Of a stretch of 64,000 nt of DNA, positions 1 through 13,100 are shown piece by piece. Both the position numbers and the translations under genes were made by a program. Under the pieces are notes generated by a model. That model made no database searches. It saw only the letters and a list, made by a program, of their open reading frames with translations, and had not been told where the DNA came from. Origin of the DNA: Aradus depressus (Eukaryota; Arthropoda; Insecta; Hemiptera; Aradidae). Each line of letters opens with the position of its first letter. Positions within the stretch are counted from its first letter, which is position 1. The stretch is from the NCBI GenBank assembly GCA_963662175.1, contig OY759221.1:26957027-27021026 (forward strand), in the 5' to 3' direction.

Positions 1-1280
1 GCGAAGCACCCAGAAATCATAAAGAATGCCACTAAAGCATCTATTCCCATTATGATGTGTGGAAATGCGGCGGGTACCTTGTGTATGTCACCTATAAGGC
101 GGAAAATGTTTATCCTACTTGGGTAGAGGGAGGGCCTCCTGGGGCTCGTTTTAATCGTCCAAAGAGCGGATGGTTTGAAGACTGGTTTGAGTATACCAGG
201 CTCCCAATCATAAGAAGACAAACTGGTACCAAAGTGTTGATAGGCGATAACCTGAGCTCACATTTAAGTTGACACGTCCTGACTCTGTAAGCAGCATAAT
301 ATAAAATTCATCGCCCTCCCCCCAAACTCCACACACTTATTGCAGCCACTTGATGTCGCCTTCTTCGGTCCAATGAAGCGAAACTGGTCAACAATTTTGG
401 ATGGGTAGAAAAACTCTCCCGAAGGAAGATCATTTCTATCTCTTCCCAAGCCCAATTTTCCTAAATTATTGAGTAACCTACTAGACATAATGAGGCCAGA
501 TATTGCTAAGAGGTTAGAAGGAGGTTTTAGAGGTACTGGTATATTTCGATTAGATCGAGATGTTGTTTTGAAGCGAATCAGCGACCGGGTCTTTGTAGAT
601 GCGAACAATGGACAGCATATCCAAAATGTTTCTGAAGCATTCCTTGCAGAATTGACAAAGCAGAGGCAAGACATCATCCAGAAGAATACGCGCAGATTGT
701 TGAGGAAAAAGATTAATGTCCCGCCTAGAAGAGGAATCACGCTCGAGGACTTGGTACTAGCTTCTTCGACTCCGGGGTTAGTCTCTGGTCCAGCTACTAC
801 TAGTACTTTGAAAAAGGGTGGTAAGAAAAAGGCTGCAGCGAAGAAGAAGAGTTCGCGAAATGAAGATGAGTCTGATGAACCAAGTGACTCTTCAAATGAA
901 GGTATGAGTGAAGGCGATATATAAGAAAATAGTTTCACTTCAATAAACAACATGATGCAGGAAAATTTCCCCAGTTCATCTGAAAGCATTGATGACACAA
1001 ATGAAATAGAGCCAACACCAACCGTCTCTACAGAACCATCATCGAATAGAATACCTGTACAAGCAGAGGGAAGAGGACTACGTTGAGGTGGAATATTGTG
1101 GTAAGCTTTACCCAGGCAGAATGCTCTCTGAATTCGATGACTGCAGAGAGGCAGCCATATCTTGCATGAAAAGAAAAGGAAATTTCTGGGAGTAGCCAGA
1201 GATCCCGGATATAATTTGGTACAGTGAAGAGCAAATAAAAGAAAAAGATTGCTCCAGAAGAAGACTTCTGATGGCACTCA
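1..1280 (+). pseudogene. Broken Tigger/jerky-like (pogo group) DDE transposase, 3' part
   Basis: The window opens inside a DDE-superfamily transposase. Frame 3 (57-272) reads GTKVLIGDNLSSH, the block around the second catalytic Asp of Tigger/jerky-type enzymes. The frame shifts between about 272 and 286 into frame 1, which carries ALPPNSTHLLQPLDVAFFG, a hallmark of this family. An in-frame TAG near 409 interrupts it where Trp is expected. The frame then continues through RPDIAKRLEGGFRGTGIFR and a Lys-rich stretch to a TAA at 922. Further on, around 1070-1275, a related C-terminal segment (DYVEVEYCGKLYPGRM) is again broken by stops. Family assignment is from recognised motifs; the frameshift and stops are seen directly. 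The long minus-strand frame over the same bases is a shadow. The 5' part lies before the window. Confidence 0.8.
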
Positions 1281-1697
1281 TTTTTCTTGTATTTATGATT
1301 TGGTATTACGTTTGGCTGCGTTTTCTTATTAAGTATTAGTTAAGTATAATTGTATAATACAATCAGTTGTTTCATTTTAATTGGTTGTTGGAATAAATGG
1401 TTTGAAAGAACAAATGCTGATCTATTTTTCAGATTTTTCCTAGAAAATTTCTTTTAAAAAATAAGGTTTTACCCACAGAAAAACATTTTTTTAAACGTTT
1501 TAGGACAAACAAATATATAGAATTCATTTCTGCGGGGTGAGAAGTTGCCACAAATAGTTTCTCATTGGTTTTCAAGGAGAAAAAATAGGAGGCACTTAGT
1601 CACCCCGCTCAGCTCATAGCAGCGAACATTAAAATATGGTTTACGTAATGCTGTTTTTTTTTTTTTTGTTTTTTGAGAAATAAAAATTATGAAAAAT

Positions 1698-1923
1698 ATA
1701 TGTGGTGGCCATTACAAGACTTTCTTATACCAACATAGCTTACAGATCACTCTCCCCCTCCCCTTCTCAAAATTATTTCATTTTGTCACTTTGAACGGCG
1801 TAATCTTGAGAGTAGACATTCTTATACAGTAAGTAATGCCAATATGAAATAATTTTGAGAAAAGGGAGGGGGAGAGAGTGATCTGTAAACGTTGTTGTTA
1901 TAAGAAAGTGGGCACATCACATA
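1698..1923. repeat. Hairpin MITE, about 226 bp, ends ATATGTGRTG
   Basis: The left arm (1698-1790) and right arm (1838-1923) are imperfect reverse complements, including the matching tracts ACAGATCACTCTCCCCCTCC and its complement near 1870. The outer ends read ATATGTGGTGG and CACATCACATAT. A diverged relative with the same end sequence lies at 23737-23972. Confidence 0.7.
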
Positions 1924-2559
1924 TTGTTTTTACCGTGGAGAAGAGGACAGATATTAAGTCTCTTGGCACTGAAATGTTATTTTTATTAAAATATAACAAT
2001 ATGGTAGACCTCTGAGGTGCTCTTACATATTTATTACATAGGAAACTATAGTGTCTTCTTCCCGGACTTTAACATATGAAAAAAAGTGGCTGGAACAACT
2101 TTATATGAGTTGAATTTTTCAGATTGAGTGAAACATGACGCTCCTAGCTCGTTTTTTCAAGCTCCTGAATATTTTGAAAAAGGATTCATAAAATGCTGTT
2201 CTATCCACCTCTTCATATGTATATACATTATGAACTTTATTATGATAGTACTAAATTTCTCAGGTGCTGTAATTTTTCAAGGGGCGAAGTTGTTGGCCAA
2301 TCCATTAACGTTACCTGGAAAGAAAAAAAATATATATATAATCAATACACTATTGAACGGATATATTTTAAATTGGTGTCCTGACCAAGTTTACCATATT
2401 TTTCATGAAAAACCCCAGCGATCGGGACTTTACAAACAGTGTATAAATAATACTTCATATTGAGGTTACGAAGAATATATGCACTTCACTGTTTTTACTT
2501 CCCTAGATATACGAAGTATAGGGGAAGTTATGTAATCGGTAAAAAATTTGATGCAGAGG

Positions 2560-3060
2560 AATTTTATGTTTTCCGACCTCTAGATTCCAATTATGAAAAA
2601 ACACGAAACTCCTAATAGAATGAATATATTGTGACGAAATTTTAAATGTGGAACCAGAATCTTCGTACGAAGGCAAATCGACCAAAGGGAAGGGAGATTA
2701 GGAGGGAGCCTTAACATAAAAACTCTAATAACTGCCGATAGAATGAATGCATCGACATGAAATGTTATATGTGAAACCAAAATCCCATAAGGACAACGCC
2801 TGTCGATTTTCAGCCAAATTGGTCAAAGGAGGGGGGAGGCTTAAAAAAAACTCTAATAACTGCCGTTGTAATGAATGTTCCGACATATAATTTCATATGT
2901 CTATTCAAAACCCCATAAGGACGACACTTATTAATTTTCAACAGAATCGGCAGAAGGGAAGGGGAAATCAGAGGGGCTCAACTCAAAAACCACAATAACT
3001 GCCGATGAATGAATTTATCTACACAAAATTTAGTATGTGGATTTACGAGCCCATAATTAA
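2560..3060. repeat. Degenerate tandem units of about 120-135 bp (family R3)
   Basis: A phrase like AACTCTAATAACTGCCGATA, followed by an ATGAAT core and a CATATAAAATTTC-like segment, recurs near 2602, 2719, 2849 and 2985. Between these are G-rich AAGGGAAGGGG tracts. The same phrases appear in scattered single copies elsewhere in the window (for example 10300-10790, 41940-42010 and 52900-53010). No coding frame survives. Confidence 0.65.
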
Positions 3061-3081
3061 GTCAACTGTTGCGTATTATCG

Positions 3082-3348
3082 CATATGAAGAGCACGGGGA
3101 AAGAACCAGGTGTGTCACTTTTTTTTCGAATGTGAGATATCGCCACTACAGTATTAGTATATTAAACATATTTCACGATTCACCATCGTTACGAGCTTCA
3201 AAAAGACGGTTTGTCACTACGAAAACGGAAGCTGAAAATATGACATGCAGGGAATTGATACGATACGGACTTTCAAACATTAAATTTCAGTTTTCTCAAT
3301 TTCAACATCTGATGACAAATCTGGTTCTTTGCCCGTGCTCTTCATATG
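3082..3348. repeat. Hairpin MITE with CATATGAAGAGCACGGG termini
   Basis: The ends are near-perfect inverted repeats of about 28 bp (CATATGAAGAGCACGGGGAA at the left, its complement at 3321-3348). Internal AGTGACA-type segments also pair. It has no coding capacity. Confidence 0.75.
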
Positions 3349-3390
3349 GTATATTTATATATAAAAGTGAAAAAAAAAAATTATTTTTAT

Positions 3391-3639
3391 AATTGAGGGG
3401 GTTAGAAGCGAAGGTATGTAAGTGACAAAAATGTAATTCGAGATAATTAATTACCTTCAAAGTTATAGTAACATCGTAAATTCAGATATTACCCAGGTAT
3501 TTCCCACTAGATAGCATTACTGGTACTAACAATGGTTCTGCCAGTAGTCAGGGTAGGTGTCAAGGAAGATGTTAACACACATATCTCAATTTCAGCCGAT
3601 TTGTCACTTACATCCCTTTGCTTCTAAACCCCTCAATTA
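3391..3639. repeat. MITE family M2, copy 1 (TIR AATTGAGGGGGTTAGAAGC)
   Basis: The terminal inverted repeats are about 35 bp (AATTGAGGGGGTTAGAAGC, GAAGG, ATGTAAGTGACAAA) with a unique middle. A second copy at 50874-51130 shares both ends and most of the interior, including ACATCGTAAATTCAG and GTCAAGGAAGATGTTAACAC, so this is a mobile family. Confidence 0.85.
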
Positions 3640-3916
3640 ATGAAGACAAAAAAAAAATGAAGATAAAACGTCAGCTAGTAGCCAATGAGGAGTGCAATGC
3701 TACTACAGAAAGGGAAGAATGAACACGTTGACTGTTGTCAAGACGACGCTCTGCTATTGGCCCCAACCGGTCTGCCATTCCCCTTCCACTTCCAATCGAC
3801 ATCACTATAAGCAGCCATGTTGACTACTACGAATGGTTGTAAGATTTTAATTGAAATGTTATAGTAGCTTAAACTCACCATATTAAATAATAAAAATAAT
3901 TACTGAAAAAAATTAC

Positions 3917-4137
3917 CATGACAGGTCTGAACCCAAGAAGTTTCAGTTGGCGCAATTTTGAATTTGTCTCTCCGTTGGGTATGTCTGAATCAAATAAAAA
4001 CATATTTTTGTATCCGACAACAATAGCGCAAAGTCCATCTACAGGCGCTTTGATTGGGCCTGTGAAATCTTGAGTCTCCGTTATTGATTTTGGTAAAGGC
4101 AATGGATTTCCACTTTCGTCCAAATTAACTACTATAT
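3917..4137 (-). CDS. FASTKD exon 7 (start of RAP domain)
   Basis: 221 nt after a T-rich tract and AAAG. It reads DIVVNLDESGNPLPLP, then the RAP-like DGLCAIVVGYKNMF and KLRQLKLLGFRPVM. The donor ATG|GTAATT is in phase 0. Reading through gives a stop at 3875, but the tail VIFFSNYFYYLIW does not look like a RAP ending, so a further exon is expected. Confidence 0.8.
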
Positions 4138-7100
4138 CTTTAAAAGAAAAAAAAAATAATAATAGATTAAACATTTTACCTACATTATACACAATATGTG
4201 TACAGTAGAGCGTCGATTAACGGAACAATTGGGGACATACATAATTCCGAAAATCAAAAGTTCAGATAATCAAACTTCTATACTGATCGATTATATAACT
4301 TCCCCGGTACTTCGCTTAGCTGGGAAAAGTAAAATATAATATTTATTCACAATTTATGGCAAGGAACAATAATTGACAGAATCGGAATCAGTTCAAGTCA
4401 AACACTCTCAGCAAATGTATTATCATTATTTGAAGCATTTTTAAAAAAATTAGAAATATAACCAAACGTGTTTAACATTCAATAATTTGCGAAAAAAAAA
4501 AAAAAAAAAAATTAGTTGGTGTTTATGATTGATTTTGGAAAAAAACAGTGTTTTTGTTCTGTAAGTATGCTGCTTTGAAAAATAAGTCTTTGATTATGCA
4601 TTATAATTTTTATTTATTTAAAAAAAAATAACATTAGTCTAAAGAACTGCTCAGTGAAATATAATAGATAGGTCCAACAACCTTCTTATTTTAATGATAT
4701 TTAACATTTTTTGCAGAGATATTGTGAAACGCTCAATAAATAAAGAAAAAACATGTTTTTTTTTTAATATTGTCTATTTCACAATATATATATATGGGAG
4801 TACTTTCGGTATTGCTACCATCTTCAGCCACTACTTAACAAATACTGAGTATTTCGTAGCAATACCGAAAGTACTCCCATATTATATATATTTTGTGAAA
4901 TAGACAATATTTTTTTTAAAACATACGTTTTTTTCTTTATTTTTTCTTGTTTTATAATGTCATGTTTATTTTCTTTTAATTGATGAAATGGCAGCCTTAC
5001 TTACATTGAAGATCTCCACGGAAACTGCGCTTTCTCCTTTACCGATACTATTTATAATGTCCATCTTAGTTTTTATATTTAACGCTTTCCATTCCTTTCG
5101 ATTTTCTTTATCCAAGCTTAATCAAACCCCGTTTCTGGAAAGATGTTATTCCTTCACGACCAAAAGTGAAACTGACTTGAATAACTCGGTGAAAACTCGT
5201 GCTAAAATTCAACAGAATACTTTTTTTAATTCTAAGAATCTGGGGTAGGCCCCGAGGCACGCGTCCTGCTTCCTAAAACGATTTATTTACCATGGTTTGT
5301 CTCTTCTACGAGAACCCGCAGACTGGCATTCCAATAATGGACGCTAAACTGTATAACACTATACACAAAGTGATGTGAATACTATACCTGCTCGGGGATG
5401 GTTAGGTAGTAAATATTTGGAAGTGACGAATTCTTTTCCGAAAAGACTTTCAACAGTTTGGATAACTTCAAGATGCCACTGAAGAGTTTTAGACAATTTT
5501 CTGCTGGGATCAGGAACAAAACTTGAGTATCTCTGTCAAATGAAACTATTAATAATAACATTATGATAATTTTATTTGCTATGGACTTATTAGAAAATTA
5601 ATTTAACTGAATAGTTTATTTTTTATTTGTGCTACCAAAAAATAGAGATTATTAACATTGAAAAAATTGTAAGAACGTCAAATTGAAATTTACTTTCGTA
5701 GTTTTCTAGTTTTTGAGACTACATCAAATAGCACAAGTACAAGTTCTGTATTATTTGATGGTCTGAGTGCTGATGTCATGACTCGATTACATGAAATGTT
5801 TGAAATTTGAACTGAAGATGTCACATGTGCTAACTTAGATCTGTTTAGATGTGCTAACTTAGATCTATTTAGATGTGCCTATATTTGTGACCTAATCACA
5901 AATTTCTCCAAATAAAGTTGTAGAAAAAACTGAATGGCACATTTTATATACAGTACGATTTTTAGGAGTTCGCTCGGTTTGCAAGATACATTCCAAAAAA
6001 CGTCCTGAAATATTTTTAAATCCATTTTGTTAGACGTTTGAGATTGTTTTACAAACAACATCGAAACCAAGTATATGTTTTGTATTCTTTAATGGTCTGA
6101 GTGCTGATGGCATGAAAGTTGTCAAATGTGCTAACTTAGATCTGATTAGAATTGGCAAAAAAACATATTAAAATTAAGAGGGCGGTCCCTCAGGCCAAGT
6201 CATCTCGCCCACCGTGCGGATCCTTCACCAGGAGAGAAAGTTTTCTCTTTGGAGTGATTCAAGACCCTGGCGCTTAACGTGTTAAGAGTTTTGCGTGACC
6301 AAAAAATGTGAGGCACCTTAATAATATCAAGCCAAGAGTTAACCTCGTAACATTAAAAAAAATATAGAGAATGGTCACCTAAAGCAAGCTAAGAAAATAT
6401 ATTTTATTCAAAAGACCAGAGCGACAAATCAAAGTTAAGCTTGTGCTAAGTGAACTATTCCAACGGTTCTCCTCTCGGATTTTGTGTCTTGTTACCTTTA
6501 GACACTTTGTTGCTGTTATTCCTGTAGTCGGTTATTATTCTCCGGAACCTGTACGATGTCAGATAAAGACCCCTAGCCCAGGTAAATAAACTTGGATAGG
6601 CAACATTTAAGACTCCCATAGTAGAGTCGGGCTCATGACCACCAGAGCAACAAAGCAGCGGTCTGGTAGTAGGCGACATGACCTCGTAGTTAAAACCCGG
6701 TCATGCATCACAATAACTTCAAAAGACGAAAATATAATTCGATGTGGACATGGCTTAAAACTTTACGAATTAGAATTATTTTGGATATTGGATTGTGTAA
6801 GTTTTGAAAATGCCCGAAACATGAACAAACTTAAAATATATAAGTGGGAGACCGAAAGGCTATGATTGTGTGTTCTTATAACCAACAATTTCCCTCCTTT
6901 CAAGTAATTCAATCTGACTGACAAAGAGTTCTACTTCTTCCTTTGCGGAGGATGGCAGTTTGTGGAGGACCCACAGACACCAACCTGTCGATGCTCTTAG
7001 GCAGACCCATCAAAATGGAGACCCTGACGGACCACGAGAAAGCGAGGCACATTTCTTAAATTTACCCTTTCCTATTTCCTTCTCGTAATAGCTTTCACAA

Positions 7101-10100
7101 GCATTGAAGTGAAATTCCAAATCTTCCAAGTCACTCTAAAAATACGTTCTCTCGTTGTTTTTTAGTTTAACATCGTTATATCCTATTACTAACTCGGGTA
7201 AAAAGGTCAAGCTCTTTATACATTGTAACCGTTTTCTAGTACACTCGTAATTTATTAAAAATTTTATTTATTAACCTTTGACAAATAATTTCGAATATCT
7301 GTAGGTAGTCGTATGCCATTATAAGATGGGCATTCCAATGCCACCGCAGAATCAATAAACAGAATTGCTCTTCCAAAAGCATATTTCTGATCACCTGAAA
7401 AAAAAAAAAAAAATACATGAAATTGTTTTTGAAATTTGAAACAACGTAATATTATTTGATAAATCTTTCTTAGCAAGAGTAAAAAAAATATAATCAAAGT
7501 GTTAGAATTAGGAAGTTAAGTTTAGCAACTGTGATAACCGCATTAAATTTAATAAGCCTCTGAATTTGAAGAATAATGTACTAATGAGGAATTGTATGAA
7601 TATGAGTAATAACAAAGACATGGTGAGAATAGTTGTGAGGAGATTCTTAATTCATTCAATATATTATTACAGCATCACTACTATCATTTATTTTATTGCC
7701 TTCTCAAAAAATTAACGTAAGAAGGATGTTGTAGACACTAATAAGAAATAACGAAAACGTCCTTTTGAAATATACATACACTACCTGTTTCGACATTACA
7801 CTATCTTCAGGTTTAGTTATAAAAAGTCAATTTTTTGAGTGCGAACCATTCTTATATATCAAGTAATGATGGGGTTGAAATTTCAACTTGGAAATCCCTG
7901 TGACTATATTGTTAGGAATTTAGGTTTGAAATACTTCCAGTTCTATTTTTAATAACAATGGTAAAACTAAAATAAAAGATAATATTATTCGATTCTAACA
8001 ATAAAAACTAATTTTAAATAGTTCATTTAGATATTTTAAATAGGAAAAGCCTCTGATTCTAATTTTATTAATATAGAGAGGGATTGAACAACGATGTAAT
8101 AAGAAGGAGGAGAGGTCGAGCTTGTGGTCGAATAAAACAAACTTGTGGAATTTTTGCCAAGCTTTCGGCACTGAGTGTGTCTTCTTCAGGGTTTCATTCT
8201 GCCAGGATGTTACTTATTCATCCGTAAAAGAAGAAAGGGAGGACGGGGTAAGCAGATTCAGAGACCTGCAACTCCATGCGAACGTCATTGCTAAGGGATT
8301 CATAATAAAAACACCACTCAACTTCAAACATAACTGCCTACAGAAAATACTGCCTATAGTTCAATTTGTAGCGTGCTCTCTACGTTCCAACATTAATATA
8401 TGTTTGATAATTGGGGGGGTTCGTTATGTTTGAAGATGGGTGGTGTTTATATCATGGATCCCTTAGCAATGACTTTCGCATGGAGTTGCAGGTCTCTAAA
8501 TCTGCTTACCCCGACCTCCCTTTCTTCTTTTACGGATGAATAAGTAGCATCCTGGCAGAATGAAACCCTGAAGAAGAAACGGGTAGTACATAACAATTTT
8601 TGTGTAATAGACAATATTTCGAAAATAAGTTAGTTTTATTAATTTAGAGGTATTTTTTTGAAGATAATAAGCAAATGCAATTTTTTTTTACCGTAGGTAT
8701 TTCGTATAAAATCCATGTCAAGAACTTTTTCAATAAATGTATGAACAAATATTTGTTTTAAACACAAATAGTGCACGATTGCAACAAATGTTTTAGGATA
8801 TTTAGATATTTCCTCAGCCCTCTCTGGCCTATTTAGTTCTTCTACCACGGTCTCATATATACAAGGCTTGGTTGAAGGATCAAAGTCCACGTGAACCATT
8901 GATAAAATTCCTTTTTCCATGTCCTATAAACAAATAAAAATGTATTAACAATTTTTTTAGACCATTAATTGTCTTCAATTAAACATTGGAACATATTACA
9001 TTGTTATTATACTGGGAAAAAAAATTTGTCAGCGAATTCCCGCAATGTACTTCCCCAACGTGAATTAATCAACTAACTTCACAAATAAATCAGTACAGGA
9101 AGTTAAAAAGATAAGCGGTCGCTTATTTGTCTTACGATTAACAAAACTCTGCTTATTATGAATATAAAGTTTGATTTCCTTTTAACGTGAAAACGTCTAT
9201 TCGCTCGTTAAGCACAGTGATAGCCGGTCAAACTTTCTTGTGTTACAAAATACCGTCAGATTTCAATCGATAATAACTACGAGACTAATAATGCGATAAC
9301 AACGGTTGAGGTCACAATGGATAGAGCATGTCTGTACGTGTTTGTTTTACCTGGGACGTTATCGGGCTAGCGTGGGCGCCGGCGGATGATTGTTGTGAAT
9401 TAGCGTTGTGTAAAATTAGAAATTAGTGTAGCGTGATAACGCGTTTAGATAGGATGTTGATTCGGGTGTCATTGTAAAGAGCTTGAGCAGCACTACTAGA
9501 AATCAAAGTGAAACAATAAAACTATTCGCCGAAATATATGTAAAAATCCGTATTAAATTGAAAATTGCAAACAAATTAAAGATGTCTCATATGAATCGTA
9601 AATATGATTACGCCTTATTTTTCCTCATTTGTATATATATTGGAATTAATGGGAACCATATTATATATACATGTATATATATTATATATACATATATAAT
9701 ATTGTAATAGTTGTATAGCTACCATAATAGCTTTTTACTTTCCCAGCTATGCCAAGTATGTTGAGTTTTCACTGGAACTTCAGGAACCCTGATTAATGGG
9801 AACCATATTATATATACATGTATATATATTATATACACATATATAATATTGTAATAGTTGTATAGCTGCCATAATAGCTTTTTACTTTCCCAGCTATGCC
9901 AAGTATGTTGAGTTTTCACTGGAACTTCAGGAACCCTGATTAATGGGAACCATATTATATATACATGTATATATATTATATACACATATATAATATTGTA
10001 ATAGTTGTATAGCTGCCATAATAGCTTTTTACTTTCCCAGCTATGCCAAGTATGTTGAGTTTTCACTGGAACTTCAGGAACCCTGATTCCAAATATTAAA

Positions 10101-13100
10101 AAAAAAGAGTTGTAGGTGAATCACTGACAATGTGCTTCCCCAGCACGAATTAATGAACTAAGTTTTCACTCTCCCTCTGGAACCAATTTACTGATTTGTT
10201 TGAAAATCAATAAGCGTCCCACTCGGAGAGGAGATACTTCTGAATCATGGTAAATTTGTTGATAGATTCGCACATAGGCATTTTATTCATATATTTTATA
10301 TATTTTGAGTACCCCCCCCCCCCTTCCCTTCGGTCGATTTGGCTGAGAACTGAAATCATTACTCTGACAGTTCATTGTGTTTTTGCGATGAGTCCCTCCC
10401 TTTAGCCGATTCGGCTGAAAAGTGATGAGCGTCGTTCCAATGAGGTTTTGGATATACATATAAAATTTCGGGTCGATCTATTCGGGAGTTATCGTGTGCC
10501 CAGACAGAAAATATTTTTTCTCATTTTTGAATCAGGAGTCGGAAAATATGAAATTCTGGGGAAAACTCGACATCGAATTACTAATCGATAAGGACGAGTC
10601 TTCAATTTTTAGTAGCCAAATCGGTAGGGAAGTGTGGAAGATCGGAGGAGATGGCTTAACGCAAAAATCATAAAAACTATTGATGTAATGACTGGATCAG
10701 CACGAAATTTAATATGAAAATTCAGTAGTCCCCAGTAAGACATATATTGATTTTCAGAGAAAGAGACAGACGACAACAATGCCTTCGACAAGATATCTTG
10801 TCAAATCGGACCACAGTTTGAAAACCCTCACCCACAATACCAATTCAATAATACCTTGATTTGTGCAGTGCTGATGTTGTCAATAAGTTTACGAGACATC
10901 TTCTGAAAAATAGGCTCATGTACAATTTGTGGCCTGGTGGTCGTATGTGCAGCGTGTACTGCACAGGTAACAGACAGTCTGTCCAATTCACTGCAAATAG
11001 CATCCAACAGCTGGGGGATCCTGGGCCATAGAGAGATATGGGAGCTGTAAGGCAGGATCTAAAGAAACAATTTGAAAATATAAATAATATATTTTTCAGC
11101 GAATATATTGTACTCGGAAAGTACCATCATTCAAAAACAAGACACACAGTTTCATAGAATGAAATTAGAAATTACAAGAAATTTAAACATTAATGCTAAC
11201 CTTTTTTTAAAATAAAAATGTAGTAAAAATGCACTGATGTATAACTGCCTTAGTATGATCTGCTTGGACTAAGATGGTGGATGAATGATACCTAACTTGG
11301 TCGTAATAAAAGGCCAAACTTACGACAAACAGATCATAACACATATTTTATAGTTATTATTTATTTTTGGGTTGTGAGGAGACTCTTAATTCATGTATAA
11401 TATATTATTACAGCATCACTTCTCCCAATTATTGTTTGCCTTCTTAAAAAATAGCAATTACAAACATTTCGGGAAGCACTCTCATCATCAGTATCTATAA
11501 TACATGTGTTCTTTAGGTTAACTATTCCTTCTGTCAATCAGAATCTTCATTTTATAGAACATATTTATTGAGTCAACTTCTATATTTAAACAACTAGTCA
11601 AAACTGTTTTAGTTAAATATAGAAGTCGACTCAATAATATGTTCTATAAAACGAAGATTAGACAAAAGAAATGGTTAATCTAAAGAAGTTAGCTATTATG
11701 ACTCATGCCCGGGCTTTAACAATGAAGTAATATCGCCTATTACCAGAGCGCTGTTTCGTCATAATATAACTTTAAAAAATAAATGATATTTAAACTTTAA
11801 ATTAAATTTTTAGTTTAATGCAGCCACATATCTGCGCTGTCTGTACATGAATTATTGTCGATTATATTTAACCAATTATGATTAACATGGCATACCTTTA
11901 ATAAGCAGGTGAGAGAAATTTCATTTATACTTTTTATTTCTTGGATAATTCTGTTCATTATGTGACTCACTATGTTCTCACTATTTATATAATTTTCCGT
12001 TTTAAAAAACCCCATCGAGGCAACAGCGATTTCCTCCACACTTAACTGTTCAATGCATTTTTCAAATTTGTGTTCAACTTCATACATGGACAGTCGTTTA
12101 ATTGTTCTTATTACATTTAAATAAAATAACAATTGAACAAGTTGTTGAGGAGATAGTCTAAAACAAACAATATAATTTTACATTGTACATACAGTAACTG
12201 TTATTCACTTAGTGTTATGTAGTTATTTACTACATCCATGGCCCCGGGACGGAGTTTTATCTACTAAATAAAACTCACTCCCGGACGGGATTCGAACCCG
12301 CAAACCATGGAGATCATGCGACCAAAGCCCTACGCTTTAGCCCTCGCGGCCTGAATTGAGACAGATCCAGACGTCAATAATGAAAACGGTTCAACGGCAA
12401 CATGGCTTCCAGTCTGGACTTTAGAGAAAGATCTGACAGGTTCGAAGTCTCTCGCCACAGTGAAGCCAGGAAATGGTACATACCCACCAGAGAACTATAT
12501 TCCAGAGCCTGCGACGTTTGACCCTAATCCACTATTTGGAACTCTTAAACTCTTGGTTTAAGAATGCGGCCACTGTGGTCCCAAATGGTCCGTCAATTAT
12601 GTTTTTTGTTTGATAAATTAATAACAGGTTACCTGGTGTTGTCGAGAAGTAACTTATTATTTAGTGGTTCCTACCTAAAAATGTGTACAGAACCTGATAT
12701 TATGAAGTTACATATTAGATTCCTATGAGATGCATGAGCAGACCCACATATTCGGAGCAGAATCGTCCGTCTTTACGGCCATACAAAGGAAAAGTCTCGT
12801 CAAATTTTAAAGAATTATTAATATTTAACTCCCTCCAAAAAATACATTAATATAATTTTTTTTTAAAGGTGGTAGCATCCCCTCAAAATAAATGTTTTTT
12901 CAATGGCACATAGCCTAAAATTTAAAGTTGGGTCATACTTGAAATACCCTTAAAGTTTCATGAATACACGTTCAGCTGTACTTAGTATATATCCCAGCCA
13001 AGGACTACTATACTTTCTCTTTAAATTTATTTTTTCTCTACATATTTTAATGCATGTTCCTCTGACCACACACTCGTCCTGTCTTCCTCACCAGACGATT

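Larger units (their letters stand above)
1281..3870. other. Gene-free repeat-rich interval
   Basis: No coding exon was recognised here. The interval holds three hairpin elements and a degenerate tandem block, listed separately. The missing last exon of the FASTKD gene should lie here or before the window, but no convincing RAP-domain ending was seen on the minus strand. Confidence 0.6.

Noticed and set aside
264..1277. 337-residue minus-strand ORF
   Set aside because: It is antisense to the recognised transposase and has the composition of a shadow frame.
5388..5538. Alternative frame TQVLFLIPAENCLKLF in FASTKD exon 6
   Set aside because: The frame required by splice phase reads a recognisable FAST_2 segment; this frame does not and would break phase at both ends.
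9719..10066. 115-residue minus-strand ORF with repeated sequence
   Set aside because: It arises because the 147-bp tandem unit is a multiple of three and AT-rich; there is no start context, splice structure or family match.
9645..10085. CRISPR array
   Set aside because: The repeats are directly adjacent 147-bp units without spacers, in a eukaryotic intron.
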